A stretch of 64,000 bases of DNA from Fluoribacter dumoffii NY 23 (GTDB lineage: Bacteria > Pseudomonadota > Gammaproteobacteria > Legionellales > Legionellaceae). Under the pieces are notes generated by a model. It made no database searches and was not told the origin of the DNA. It saw nothing but the letters and a program-made list of their open reading frames with translations. Position 1 is the stretch's first letter. The number at the start of each line of letters is the position of its first letter. Shown here piece after piece: positions 17,501-26,057 of this stretch. Both the position numbers and the translations under genes were made by a program. The stretch is taken from the NCBI RefSeq assembly GCF_000236165.1, contig NZ_CM001373.1, positions 2,426,500 to 2,490,499 of the forward strand. Direction: 5' to 3'.

Positions 17501-19747
17501 AGGAGCAATTCCTAATGTAGCCAGGTAACTGGTTAATGATTCTTCATTCTTTTTGAATAAACCTGTATTTTTTACAGGGCCTAATATCCAGCTTAAACCA
17601 GGTTTTCCTTGCTGTTGACGTAAATCACATAACGCATCTAAAAAGGCATTCGCTGTTGCATAAACCGCTTGCCCCTGACTGCCTAAAATGCCGGCAATGG
17701 AAGAGATGCAAATGAACTCTTTAAGTTCGCATGCGGCGGTTGCACGATGTAAATTCAAAGCCCCCAGGACCTTGCCTTCCATAATAAGGCTGATATCTGT
17801 CTTTTGCACAGCAAGCCAGGGTTTATCGACAGCAACCCCCGCTGCATGAATGACGCTTGCCAATGGGGGTAACTGCTTGTTAATCTCTGCAATCAGTCTT
17901 TCGACCTCCTGCACTTCGGCAATATTACAACAATAATAATGAATTTGTGCATCCTTTTTGAGGTACGATTGGATTACCGGAGACCAAATCCGCGGATTGT
18001 TCCGACGCCCTACTGCAACAATATTTTTTACCCCTTGCTGCAGGAGTTCTTCAATTAATACCTGGCCTATATCACCGCAAGCCCCGGTAATTAAATAGGT
18101 ATATTCAGGGTAAACCGTATTGTTGCCTAAAATTAATTCAGGCATAAGCGGCAGAATTTTTGGCGAGTAATATTGTTTATTCTCATAACGCACAATCCAA
18201 TCTTTTTCCGACTCACCGAAAAGAATATTAATGCAGTTCTCATCAACTGGCTCAAAAGTGGCTTCCCGATACTGTACAGGCCAACGAGGGTACTCCTGTT
18301 TAATGGATTTAAGCAGAGCGAGTAAGGAGCTGGCGACCACAGAAGAGTTGGGATTTAAGAAAATAAACGGCTTATGCACCTCATTTTTAATTAATAGCTG
18401 CGTTAGCCTGGTAAGGATATGAGTCTCTGATAAAACCTCCTCTTCACAAGCGTCACAGCAGTAAACCACATGCGATACTCCACTTAACCTGGATAAAATA
18501 GTTTCCTCCTTTGCCTCCCTGTCAATCGACACGATGGTAATCTCATGTTGCCTTAACAAAGGAATCAACTGTGCGATATTGGATTCCTGACGAGCCATAA
18601 GAGCAATACTTTGGGGAAAAACAGGAGATGTTTGCCAATCCACTTCCTCCCACTGCAAGTGATATAAATTTTTTCGCCATTGAGCATTTAATGAATCTTG
18701 CTGCTGATTGAATGCAGGTAGCCAATAATCCTTACCGGCAAAAGGATATTTGGGTAAAGACTCGATGTGAAATAATGGTTTCATATACAACGCAGGCCAG
18801 TGAATTGGCCAGCCTCTTAAATAAAGCTCCCCCAAAACAGCAAGCAAGCTCGGCCAGGGATTTTCTGTATTTGTAACCGAGGGCAATACCGTTAAATCAC
18901 CAAGCAGCTGAATTTGTGTGGTTAAAACAGGTTTGGGGCCAATCTCCTGATACAGATTGATCCCCTGCTGCATTAAGGTTTGCACCCCAGGATAAAAATT
19001 CACTGTTTGTTGTAAATGCTCACACCAATAATGTGCATTCATTTCCTCCGGCTTTAATTCCAACCCGGTAACATTGGAAATCAAGGCAATTTTAGGCTGA
19101 TGGTAGGTTACTTTTTGTGCCTCTTGATAAAAATCTTCCACAACAGGTTGCATGAGGGGTGAGTGAAAAGCATGAGAGGTAGCTATGGCGGTACTGCGCA
19201 GATTGTTTTCTGCACAATAAATTTTTAAAAGCTCAATTACCTCTCGAGGACCTGAAACAACCGTTTGCTGTGGACTATTCTTTACAGCAATGACCAAACC
19301 CGGGAAATCCGCTAATAAACTTTCTGTTTTTTCGACGTTTTCGGCTATAGCCAGCATTGCGCCATTCTCAGGTAAAGAGGCAATCAACTCTGCACGAATA
19401 CAAACAAGACGCAAGGCATCTTCTAAAGACATGATTTCAGCAACGCAAGCGGCAACATATTCTCCTAAGCTATGACCAATCAATGCGTGCGGACGAATCC
19501 CTAATGAAAGAAACCATTTGGCCAGTGCATATTCATAGACAAATAAAGCGGGCTGGGCATAGCGGGTATGGTTAATATTAATGTTTTCTGGAGTATTGAG
19601 TAATGTTTCTTGCAAATCATAGGAAAGCAAAGGATTAGCGAGAGCACAACATTGATCAATAATTACCTTGAATAAAGGCAAGGTGTTGTAAAGTTGAGCT
19701 GCCATACGCGGCTGCAAGCAACCTTGACCGGTAAATAGCCACGCCAA
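14591..19747 (-). CDS. PKS/NRPS megasynthase, downstream part: AT-KR-ACP-C-C
   Basis: The open frame is 1718 codons. Acyltransferase domain at 1-290 (GHSLGE with Ser93; HAFH at 192-195, the malonyl-CoA-type motif). Ketoreductase at about 360-770, with structural half and then TGACGDIG (554-561), Ser683, Tyr696 and Asn700. ACP at about 805-885 (AGMDS, Ser840). Two consecutive condensation domains at about 895-1300 and 1310-1715, each with HHLICDG (His1020/Asp1024 and His1437/Asp1441). There are no DH, ER, adenylation or thioesterase domains. The nominal TTG start has no ribosome-binding site and cuts off the KS-AT linker. The frame is continuous with the upstream gene except for one TAG at 19781-19783, so this is really the second part of one megasynthase. 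Confidence 0.85.
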   Translation of the reverse strand: MAWLFTGQGCLQPRMAAQLYNTLPLFKVIIDQCCALANPLLSYDLQETLLNTPENININHTRYAQPALFVYEYALAKWFLSLGIRPHALIGHSLGEYVAACVAEIMSLEDALRLVCIRAELIASLPENGAMLAIAENVEKTESLLADFPGLVIAVKNSPQQTVVSGPREVIELLKIYCAENNLRSTAIATSHAFHSPLMQPVVEDFYQEAQKVTYHQPKIALISNVTGLELKPEEMNAHYWCEHLQQTVNFYPGVQTLMQQGINLYQEIGPKPVLTTQIQLLGDLTVLPSVTNTENPWPSLLAVLGELYLRGWPIHWPALYMKPLFHIESLPKYPFAGKDYWLPAFNQQQDSLNAQWRKNLYHLQWEEVDWQTSPVFPQSIALMARQESNIAQLIPLLRQHEITIVSIDREAKEETILSRLSGVSHVVYCCDACEEEVLSETHILTRLTQLLIKNEVHKPFIFLNPNSSVVASSLLALLKSIKQEYPRWPVQYREATFEPVDENCINILFGESEKDWIVRYENKQYYSPKILPLMPELILGNNTVYPEYTYLITGACGDIGQVLIEELLQQGVKNIVAVGRRNNPRIWSPVIQSYLKKDAQIHYYCCNIAEVQEVERLIAEINKQLPPLASVIHAAGVAVDKPWLAVQKTDISLIMEGKVLGALNLHRATAACELKEFICISSIAGILGSQGQAVYATANAFLDALCDLRQQQGKPGLSWILGPVKNTGLFKKNEESLTSYLATLGIAPISTEVVRAVVKEKMGINKIIVANFLSDDVSATQAKQVHTETLPTNSLDKIPATGKGECSVEEILYMVQKILKAGKNDLLESHNWFEAGMDSILATQLVHQINKRYEENIVSFKDIFQYASAKELAKQIQERLTGYKKQKSTSPAANTIPLSLQQLEVWNYLNSCQDKRAYQIPMEIKIEGALSREQFEYALKKTIQRHDIFSYGFHEILHQVNQHIHQDTPVCLEFSEHYDSREVAEFLLAPIDLKQPPLVRNRLIRVNEQEHRWLIVFHHLICDGTTVTAFIQEVMFHYDNQELEDTPQQYRDYVYWQWNNVLDLLDGSLKDYWLNHLKDIPLNVPLACSTQSPMEARVISTSIPLDNLNETLAILEKNKLSLSNFILANLFDLLFKFFEREKQGIVVFFSGREDGNFTSVFGDTSNDVVITSHQNNDILKHAQTIQEQIVSRIDKQYLRMPMLPENGLQFPEISFDFQRGIDVKVTGSQLTVTAVKSGNVQNYLWGENPRILSFKASLEPSELKLALKYRADKINDDVAQTLLMQWMELLARFIPQKNKKINEQQDNLTVIRASILQHNLWQLLKTHPDGMPYYIPLVKELGKNFDLARLEKAMRVCISKNPALRTYFSSEGEKLELILTRKEFSLPLKQIKTDNLYKTLGELLIEPIALESPPLLRWYLLLSPEEKPILLIRIHHLICDGLSAEIFLQQLEHYLEPGEETGEEHDASYLNHIAEDYKNYELRLNQYAGYLSSLNFATKHETFLAKERYYGGIVYQKITQEHTKKITDFCHANKISLYTFYLHLFCTGIARFSGNKEVYMSIVKSNRTHLQHYRLLGYYADNIPLLVSINDNQLISQLQALQLKIVELISRFEFPVLQQDLKQINYRQPPFLFNQYSLSDSLKFTPADYVFENIIQETKQVALWNYPNPEQCNLMVRSSSQGDIMGLIFNPGLINEEQAQAVMNMMISELLSRIKVS

Positions 19748-19769
19748 TTTATTATCGGTAGTGATTTGA

Positions 19770-19793
19770 CCCTGTTCCCACTACCCCTGTTCC
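19770..19793 (-). other. In-frame TAG between KS and AT, inside a short direct repeat
   Basis: On the minus strand the coding frame reads Gln-Gly, then TAG (19781-19783), then eleven sense codons into the AT domain in the same frame. The stop lies between two copies of GGAACAGGG (19793-19785 and 19778-19770) spaced exactly 15 bases apart. Removing one 15-base unit would delete the stop and join KS to AT with an ordinary linker. It may be a recent duplication/nonsense mutation, a readthrough site or an assembly error. Confidence 0.85.
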
Positions 19794-22700
19794 AAACATT
19801 GCCGCCACTCAGACCTATCCTTAGCAACGATAAAAGCACGACTGGCAAAATGGGTGCGTTGGCCCATTATTTGCCGGCAAATTATAGAAAAATCTGCAGA
19901 AGTGTTTTTGCTGTATTCGCGGTAGGTTTCTAAATAATTTTTTAAGGTGTTGTCATCTCGGGCACTCACAACCCAAAGAGAGTAAGGATACATTTTTTGT
20001 TCGGGTGGTGATTCTAAAGAAGGGGCATTTTCCAGGATAATATGCGCATTTGTACCGCTAAAACCAAAAGAGCTTACACCAGCATAACGTTCATCCCCTT
20101 GCCAGGTTTGCCTTTTTGTTGGTACAAGCATGGTATCTTGCGGAGTAATTTTGGGATTGAACTGCTTAAGATGAAGATGACTTGGGATTTGACCGTATTT
20201 AATTGCCAAAACTGTTTTAATAAAGCTGGCGACACCGGCAGCAGCTTCCAAGTGACCTATTCGGGTTTTCAAAGAAGTAATATAAAGTGGTGTTTTCCGT
20301 TCCCATGCATAGGCTCGGCGGATGCTTTCCCATTCAATGGGATCCCCTAAGGCCGTTCCTGTACCGTGGGCCTCAATATGCGTGATTTGCTCGGGAGTTA
20401 AGCGAGCAAGCTTTAATGCATCTTGCATCACCTCAACTTGTGCTTGTAAATTAGGGGCAGTTAAACCATTACTTGCTCCATCCTGATTTACCACACTACT
20501 GCGCACCACAGCATAAATTTTATCTTGATCGCGAAGGGCTTCTTTTAGTCGTTTTAAAACAACCATACCGCAGCCTTCACCTCTGACATAGCCATCAGCT
20601 TCACTATCAAAAGTGCTGCAACGATTCTTGGGTGATAACATCCCCGTTTTACAAAAAATAATATTGTTCATTGGTGAAAGTATTACATTTACCCCCCCTG
20701 CAAGGGCCAGATCGCAATCACCATCCTGCAAAGCACGACACGCTTGATGAATACTTACCAGGGAAGAGGAGCACGCAGTATCAATTGCCATACACGGTCC
20801 CTGTGTTCCCAAGAAATAAGCGATACGCCCAGCGGCAGTAGAAAAACAGGTTCCTGTTGCCTGATAAGTGGTTAATTCTTCCAGGGGAACTTGTTTTTGA
20901 ATCAAAGCATCATAATCATGAGTACTGATCCCAAGGTAAATGCCCGTATGCGTGCCCTTTAAATCAGCCGGAATAATTCCTGCATCCTCCAGGGCATGCC
21001 AACTCACCATCAGAGCCAAACGCTGTTGCGGATCCAGATATTCAGCTTCTATGGGAGATATATTAAAAAATTTAGCGTCAAATCGCTTAATTTCAGTTAA
21101 AAAACCTCCTGCTGTAGAATACATCATTCCTTTTTTGTGGGGATCTGCATCATAGTATTGCCGATTATCCCATCGATCTTTTGGAATTGGCCTTATGCTA
21201 TCCTCTTCGCCTTGCAGAAACTCCCAGAATTCATCCACACTTTCCAGGGTTTCGCGAGAGCCAGGAAAGCGGCAATCCATGCCAATAACAGCGATCGGTT
21301 CATAATTTTTTTCTGCTAAGCGATCCTCTTTGTTAGTTTTCTGAGCTATATGTTGGCTTAAATCGAAAATTGTGGGGCACTCCCAGGCAAGCCATGGATC
21401 TAAATTGTGCTTTAAAAATTGTTCCAACTCATTAATCATTGCTACTAATTTGATGGAGGTAAGGCCGAACTCCGAAAAAGCACGCTGTTCATCAACATCC
21501 TGATAACGAACATGGGTATTATTTGCTACCCATTGTTTAAGCCAGTTAACAATTTCCTTGTCATTCTCAGTTACCCAGATTGGGCCAATCTCCTCACGGC
21601 TGGTCTCCCCAGGAATTAATAAACGTGCAAGATAATCGAATTGACCTTGAGAATAAGCTTGCTTACAGGCGCTACGCTGGATTTTACCGCTACTGGTCTT
21701 CAGTATTTTTTTTGGTGGAATCAGCACTATATCATAAGGGACGATATCAGTTGCTTCAAAAACCGCTTTTTTTATTTTATCCAGAATTTCACCATATTTT
21801 GCAGGCTCAAGATGCCGGTTCACTTCCGCAACCACCACACATTCTTCTGTAGATTCGCCAGGGATGGAAAATGCAGCTGCACCATTTTTAATTAAGTCAG
21901 GATCAGCTTGATAGCAAGCCAATTCAACATCATGAGGATAAATATTGCGCCCATTAATGATAATCAAATCCTTAACACGCCCGCAAATAACCAAATAATC
22001 CTGTTCATCTATAAAGGCCAAATCACCTGTGCGTAAGAAAGGACCTTCGCCACATGCAGTAAAGGCATTAAAAATTTCCGCTGTTTTTTCTGAATTGCGA
22101 TAATAACCTGCAGCCACTGAACTTGCTTGCAGCCAAAGTTCTCCAACTACATTTACAGGAAGTTCCTTGGAGGTTGACGGATCCACGATTTTTAATGAGT
22201 AATGGTCAGAAACTTTACCACAACGCACTAATTCAACTGCTTTATCCTCAGCAGAATGAGATATCACCAAACCATTACTTAATTTTTCTTTATCAACTAG
22301 AAGAAATCGTTCTTCGGGATCCTGGCAATAGAGGGTAATGACCAATGTTGTTTCTGCCATCCCATAACCAGTTTTCATCGTTCCTGGTGCCAGATTAAAA
22401 GTTCGCAATTTTTCTTCAATCCGCCGCACTGTAGTAGGTTTTACTGGTTCAGCGCCGTTAACCAGGTGATAAACAGAACTAAAATCAAGCCCCTGACATA
22501 CAGCAGGATCTTTTTCCATAGCATCAATGGATAAATCATAAGCAAAATTAGGGGCCATGGTATAAGTGCCCTTCTCATCGCTGATTTTTTGTAGCCAAAA
22601 AAATGGATTTTTAAGAAAAGTCAGTGGAGCCATAAAAGCACAAGTTCCTCCACTATACAAAGGTAATAAGGTGTTACCAATCAATCCCATGTCATGGAAA

Positions 22701-23338
22701 ATGGGTAACCAGGAAACACAAGTACTTATCGCATTTTCTCCCAGGTACTCTATCAAAAGATTCAGGTTGGCATTAAGATTTTTATGGGTGACCATTACCC
22801 CTTTGGGTGAACCGGTAGAACCTGAGGTATATTGTAAAAAGGCGATATCCTCCGGTTTGGCAATTGATGGAACGGCAATAATAGAAGATTTTGTATTGAG
22901 CTCGTTCACACAGATTAAGTCCGCATGTGGAAATATAAAATGATTTGTGTCGCAGTAATTTTTAACTTTCGTAGTAGTCAATATCAGCTCGACTTTTGAA
23001 TCCTCAATTATTTTTAACAGACGCTCCAAATGACGGGTTTGGCGTGGTGGATAAGCGGTAACTGCAATATTTCCGGAATGTAAGGTGGCCAAAAATGAAA
23101 CGATATAATCCAGACTGGAATCAAAAATTAATAAAATGGGTTGTTGGCGTACAGAGGATTGTTTAGTAAAACGATAATCAGTAATTATTTGCGAATAAGC
23201 TATTATTTTATCTTTTAATTCACGGTAACTAAGTTGCTTTTCAGAGAGATAGTCTCCCTCAAAAAATTTTAAAGCGATTTTTTCGGGTTGAACTTCTGCA
23301 TAGTGGAGGATTTTAGTTAAAAGCAGTTCTATAGCCAT
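19781..23338 (-). CDS. PKS/NRPS megasynthase, upstream part: FAAL-ACP-KS
   Basis: The open frame is 1185 codons. Residues 1-575 form a fatty acyl-AMP ligase with TSGSTGSPKG (171-180), GYGMAETT (324-331), LRTGDL (435-440) and the C-terminal lysine motif KTSSGKIQR (547-555). An acyl carrier domain follows at about 590-670 (FGLTS, phosphopantetheine Ser628). A ketosynthase at about 678-1105 has the full triad: Cys856 in DTACSSS, His991 in EAHGTGT and His1029 in IGHLEAAAG. The FAAL would activate a free fatty acid as the acyl-AMP and load it on the ACP to prime the KS. The chain ends 80 residues past the KS at an in-frame TAG, where an AT should follow. Confidence 0.9.
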   Translation of the reverse strand: MAIELLLTKILHYAEVQPEKIALKFFEGDYLSEKQLSYRELKDKIIAYSQIITDYRFTKQSSVRQQPILLIFDSSLDYIVSFLATLHSGNIAVTAYPPRQTRHLERLLKIIEDSKVELILTTTKVKNYCDTNHFIFPHADLICVNELNTKSSIIAVPSIAKPEDIAFLQYTSGSTGSPKGVMVTHKNLNANLNLLIEYLGENAISTCVSWLPIFHDMGLIGNTLLPLYSGGTCAFMAPLTFLKNPFFWLQKISDEKGTYTMAPNFAYDLSIDAMEKDPAVCQGLDFSSVYHLVNGAEPVKPTTVRRIEEKLRTFNLAPGTMKTGYGMAETTLVITLYCQDPEERFLLVDKEKLSNGLVISHSAEDKAVELVRCGKVSDHYSLKIVDPSTSKELPVNVVGELWLQASSVAAGYYRNSEKTAEIFNAFTACGEGPFLRTGDLAFIDEQDYLVICGRVKDLIIINGRNIYPHDVELACYQADPDLIKNGAAAFSIPGESTEECVVVAEVNRHLEPAKYGEILDKIKKAVFEATDIVPYDIVLIPPKKILKTSSGKIQRSACKQAYSQGQFDYLARLLIPGETSREEIGPIWVTENDKEIVNWLKQWVANNTHVRYQDVDEQRAFSEFGLTSIKLVAMINELEQFLKHNLDPWLAWECPTIFDLSQHIAQKTNKEDRLAEKNYEPIAVIGMDCRFPGSRETLESVDEFWEFLQGEEDSIRPIPKDRWDNRQYYDADPHKKGMMYSTAGGFLTEIKRFDAKFFNISPIEAEYLDPQQRLALMVSWHALEDAGIIPADLKGTHTGIYLGISTHDYDALIQKQVPLEELTTYQATGTCFSTAAGRIAYFLGTQGPCMAIDTACSSSLVSIHQACRALQDGDCDLALAGGVNVILSPMNNIIFCKTGMLSPKNRCSTFDSEADGYVRGEGCGMVVLKRLKEALRDQDKIYAVVRSSVVNQDGASNGLTAPNLQAQVEVMQDALKLARLTPEQITHIEAHGTGTALGDPIEWESIRRAYAWERKTPLYITSLKTRIGHLEAAAGVASFIKTVLAIKYGQIPSHLHLKQFNPKITPQDTMLVPTKRQTWQGDERYAGVSSFGFSGTNAHIILENAPSLESPPEQKMYPYSLWVVSARDDNTLKNYLETYREYSKNTSADFSIICRQIMGQRTHFASRAFIVAKDRSEWRQCLEQG

Positions 23339-23907
23339 AGTGTTTTTCCTCTAATCCACAAAAATTATCTTTTTTGTTTAAAAGTATTGGTTTGAAATTT
23401 TTAATCAAAAAAGCCGATAATTACCTCTCTCCTGAAATTGAACATCTGCATGAGATCCGAGATATCTTGGGAGACCGAAAAAAAGCTAGAAACATTGTTT
23501 CAACATGGCAATACATGCACTTGGAATTTACTTTACTCGCTTTAGGACAAGCAGCAATCGTGAAGGGAATTAAAACTGGTTTTTGAATTAAACTTTTTAC
23601 TGCAAATGCAACTAAAATATCGAGACAAAGTAACACCACTCTGGATACCTCTAGTTCAACATAGACATTTTTGATTATAGTACAAAAATTGAACTACTTT
23701 ATTACCGATTGCCATATACCCTGAAATTTATATTTTATTGAACTAAGTATCTGCAAGGCGACTGGAATGAGATGCATTCCGAACTGAAGAACTACATTCT
23801 ATGTTCCACCAAATACCCGACTTCTTTTAAAGATCATAAAAAATGTACCATTTACTCTATATTGGGTTAAAGTACGATTAGGGTCTATTGGAGGTGAAGG
23901 ATTACCT
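23339..23907. other. 569-bp gap between megasynthase and lysine decarboxylase
   Basis: This region holds the divergent promoters of the megasynthase and the decarboxylase. It also holds a possible gene remnant (23374-23586). The segment 23590-23900 is AT-rich and has no other convincing reading frame. GGAGGTGAAGG at about 23889-23899 is a strong ribosome-binding site for the decarboxylase. No clean operator repeat was recognised. Confidence 0.5.
23374..23586 (+). pseudogene. Possible remnant of an unidentified gene
   Basis: A 70-codon open frame without ATG or ribosome-binding site encodes a protein-like sequence (KKADNYLSPEIEHLHEIRDI, and later LEFTLLALGQAAIVKG). The amphipathic pattern looks like the tail of a real protein rather than random translation. 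No family was recognised. It is either a truncated gene left between the two divergent neighbours or a chance frame. Confidence 0.25.
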
Positions 23908-26049
23908 ATGAATCATATCCTTATTGTATATGCACAACAAATTGAAGAATACAAAAAGCATTTTATCACCATGCTTGAAGATTTTTTAATGCAGAGAAAT
24001 TATGAGTTAACTGTATGTACTTCCTTAAAAGATGCTTATGATGTAAGCAGTCTTAATCCTCGAATTGTTAGCATCCTTTATGATTGGGATGATTTTGGAT
24101 TTGAAGACTTACACTTCTTCGCGAACCATAACAAGTTGCTGCCTGTTTTTGCCATGGCGAACAAGCATGACTCCATTGACATTAATCTTGGAGATTTTAA
24201 CCTCAATTTAGACTTTTTGCAGTATGACGCCAACTTGGCTCATGATGATTTTAAACGCATACTTCTTGCCATAGAAAAATACCAACAACAAATTTTACCT
24301 CCTTTTACAAAAGCGTTAATGCATTATGTGCATGAATTGAATTATGCATTTTGTACCCCAGGACATTTAGGTGGTAGCGCATTTCAAAAAAATCCCACCA
24401 GTGCCGCCTTCTATGATTTTTTTGGTAAAAATGTATTCCGGGCAGATCTTTCCATCTCAATTGAAGAGCTTGGAAGTTTGCTTGACCATTCCGGACTCCA
24501 TCATGAGGCCGAGCAATTTATTGCCAATGTATTTAAAAGTGATCGCTCCTTAATTGTGACTAATGGCACCTCAACCTCGAATAAAATAGTAGGTATGTAT
24601 TCGGCAACTTCAGGGGACACTGTAGTTATCGATCGTAACTGCCATAAATCAATTGCCCATTTTTTAATGATGGTCGATGTTATCCCTATTTATCTCAAAC
24701 CCACACGAAATACATATGGAATTCTCGGCGGGATACCCAAATCGGAATATACGGAAAAAGCAATTCGCAATAAAATTCAGGAGCATCCAGAAGCTACTGC
24801 TTGGCCTACTTATGCGGTGATAACCAATTCAACCTACGATGGTATATTCTATAAAGTGGATAACATCCAAAATGAGCTCCGGGTAAAACATTTACATTTT
24901 GATAGTGCATGGGTTCCTTACACCAATTTTCATCCTATCTACGCTGAAAAATTCGGGCTCAGCCTAACGCCTCAAAAAGATCAAGTAATCTTTGAAACCC
25001 AATCCACCCATAAATTGTTAGCCGCCTTTAGCCAATCCTCCATGATCCATATTAAAGGGCATTTTGATGAAGCCATTCTTAATGCCAATTATATGATGCA
25101 TATGAGTACCTCCCCCTTTTATCCGATTGTCGCAAGCTGTGAGGTATCTGCCGCAATGATGGCAGGTAATCATGGATATGATTTAATCAATGAAGCCATT
25201 GAGCTCGCCCTGGATTTTCGCATGGAACTCAAACGCCTGAAAAAGCAAAGCTCCAATTGGTATTTTGATGTATGGCAACCGGCATCAGAGAAAAAAATAG
25301 CCTGTTTTCCCTTAAAGCCTAATGAAAAATGGCATGGTTTTAAGAATGTTGATGAGGATCATTTGTTTTTAGATCCCATAAAGGTAACTGTCCTTTTGCC
25401 AGGAATAAAAAATGAAGAATTGGATGATTGGGGCATCCCGGCAGTAATTGTGGAAAAATTTCTAGCCTCCCATGGAATTATTGTGGAAAAAACAGGCCCA
25501 TATTCAATGCTTTTTTTATTCAGTTTAGGTATTACTCGCGCCAAATCAATGGCCTTACTTGCTGCTTTAAATAAATTTAAACAACTTTATGATGAAAACG
25601 TACCTGTTAAAAACATAATCCCTCAATTGTACCAGGAACATCCTGAGTTTTACGAAAAAATGTCCATTCAATCCTTAGCTAAAACCATCCATGACTTAAT
25701 GAAAAAACATAATTTACCGCGAGTGATGTACCATGCATTTGATAAACTGCCTAAAGTGGTTATGACACCTCATCAGGCATACCAAAAGCTCATTCGGCAA
25801 GAAATACAACTTGTTCCGCTTTCGCAATTAAAAAATGAGGTTTCCGCCGCAATGATTTTACCCTATCCTCCGGGGATTCCTTTAATTATGCCCGGCGAAC
25901 AAATTACCGAAGAAAGCGAGATAATTCTTGATTTTTTACTCATGTTGGATGATATAGGCGAAGAACTTCCCGGTTTTACCACTGAAATCCATGGTGTTGT
26001 CACTGGAGAAGATGGAAAAAGTTATGTGCAGATCATCAAAAACGACTAA
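23908..26049 (+). CDS. Inducible-type lysine decarboxylase (CadA/LdcC-like)
   Basis: The 713-residue protein is the full length of the Orn/Lys/Arg decarboxylase family. An N-terminal wing domain (1-130) resembles a receiver fold. The PLP core includes CTPGHLGG (about 150-157), FDSAWVPYTNFHPIY and the PLP lysine K369 in STHKLLAAFSQ. The C-terminal domain contains WHGFKN, VEKTGPY and MILPYPPGIPL. The segment around DSAWVPYTNF and the K369 motif is nearly identical to E. coli CadA/LdcC as I recall them, so lysine to cadaverine plus CO2 is favoured over arginine or ornithine. Such enzymes consume protons and protect against acid. No cadB antiporter is adjacent. It is divergent from the megasynthase, so its cadaverine could be a substrate for it (inference). 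Confidence 0.88.
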   Translation: MNHILIVYAQQIEEYKKHFITMLEDFLMQRNYELTVCTSLKDAYDVSSLNPRIVSILYDWDDFGFEDLHFFANHNKLLPVFAMANKHDSIDINLGDFNLNLDFLQYDANLAHDDFKRILLAIEKYQQQILPPFTKALMHYVHELNYAFCTPGHLGGSAFQKNPTSAAFYDFFGKNVFRADLSISIEELGSLLDHSGLHHEAEQFIANVFKSDRSLIVTNGTSTSNKIVGMYSATSGDTVVIDRNCHKSIAHFLMMVDVIPIYLKPTRNTYGILGGIPKSEYTEKAIRNKIQEHPEATAWPTYAVITNSTYDGIFYKVDNIQNELRVKHLHFDSAWVPYTNFHPIYAEKFGLSLTPQKDQVIFETQSTHKLLAAFSQSSMIHIKGHFDEAILNANYMMHMSTSPFYPIVASCEVSAAMMAGNHGYDLINEAIELALDFRMELKRLKKQSSNWYFDVWQPASEKKIACFPLKPNEKWHGFKNVDEDHLFLDPIKVTVLLPGIKNEELDDWGIPAVIVEKFLASHGIIVEKTGPYSMLFLFSLGITRAKSMALLAALNKFKQLYDENVPVKNIIPQLYQEHPEFYEKMSIQSLAKTIHDLMKKHNLPRVMYHAFDKLPKVVMTPHQAYQKLIRQEIQLVPLSQLKNEVSAAMILPYPPGIPLIMPGEQITEESEIILDFLLMLDDIGEELPGFTTEIHGVVTGEDGKSYVQIIKND

Positions 26050-26057
26050 TATAATTT

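Noticed and set aside
19781..23338. Treating the two megasynthase frames as two normal genes
   Set aside because: The frame is the same, the linker is normal apart from one TAG, and the second frame has no ribosome-binding site.
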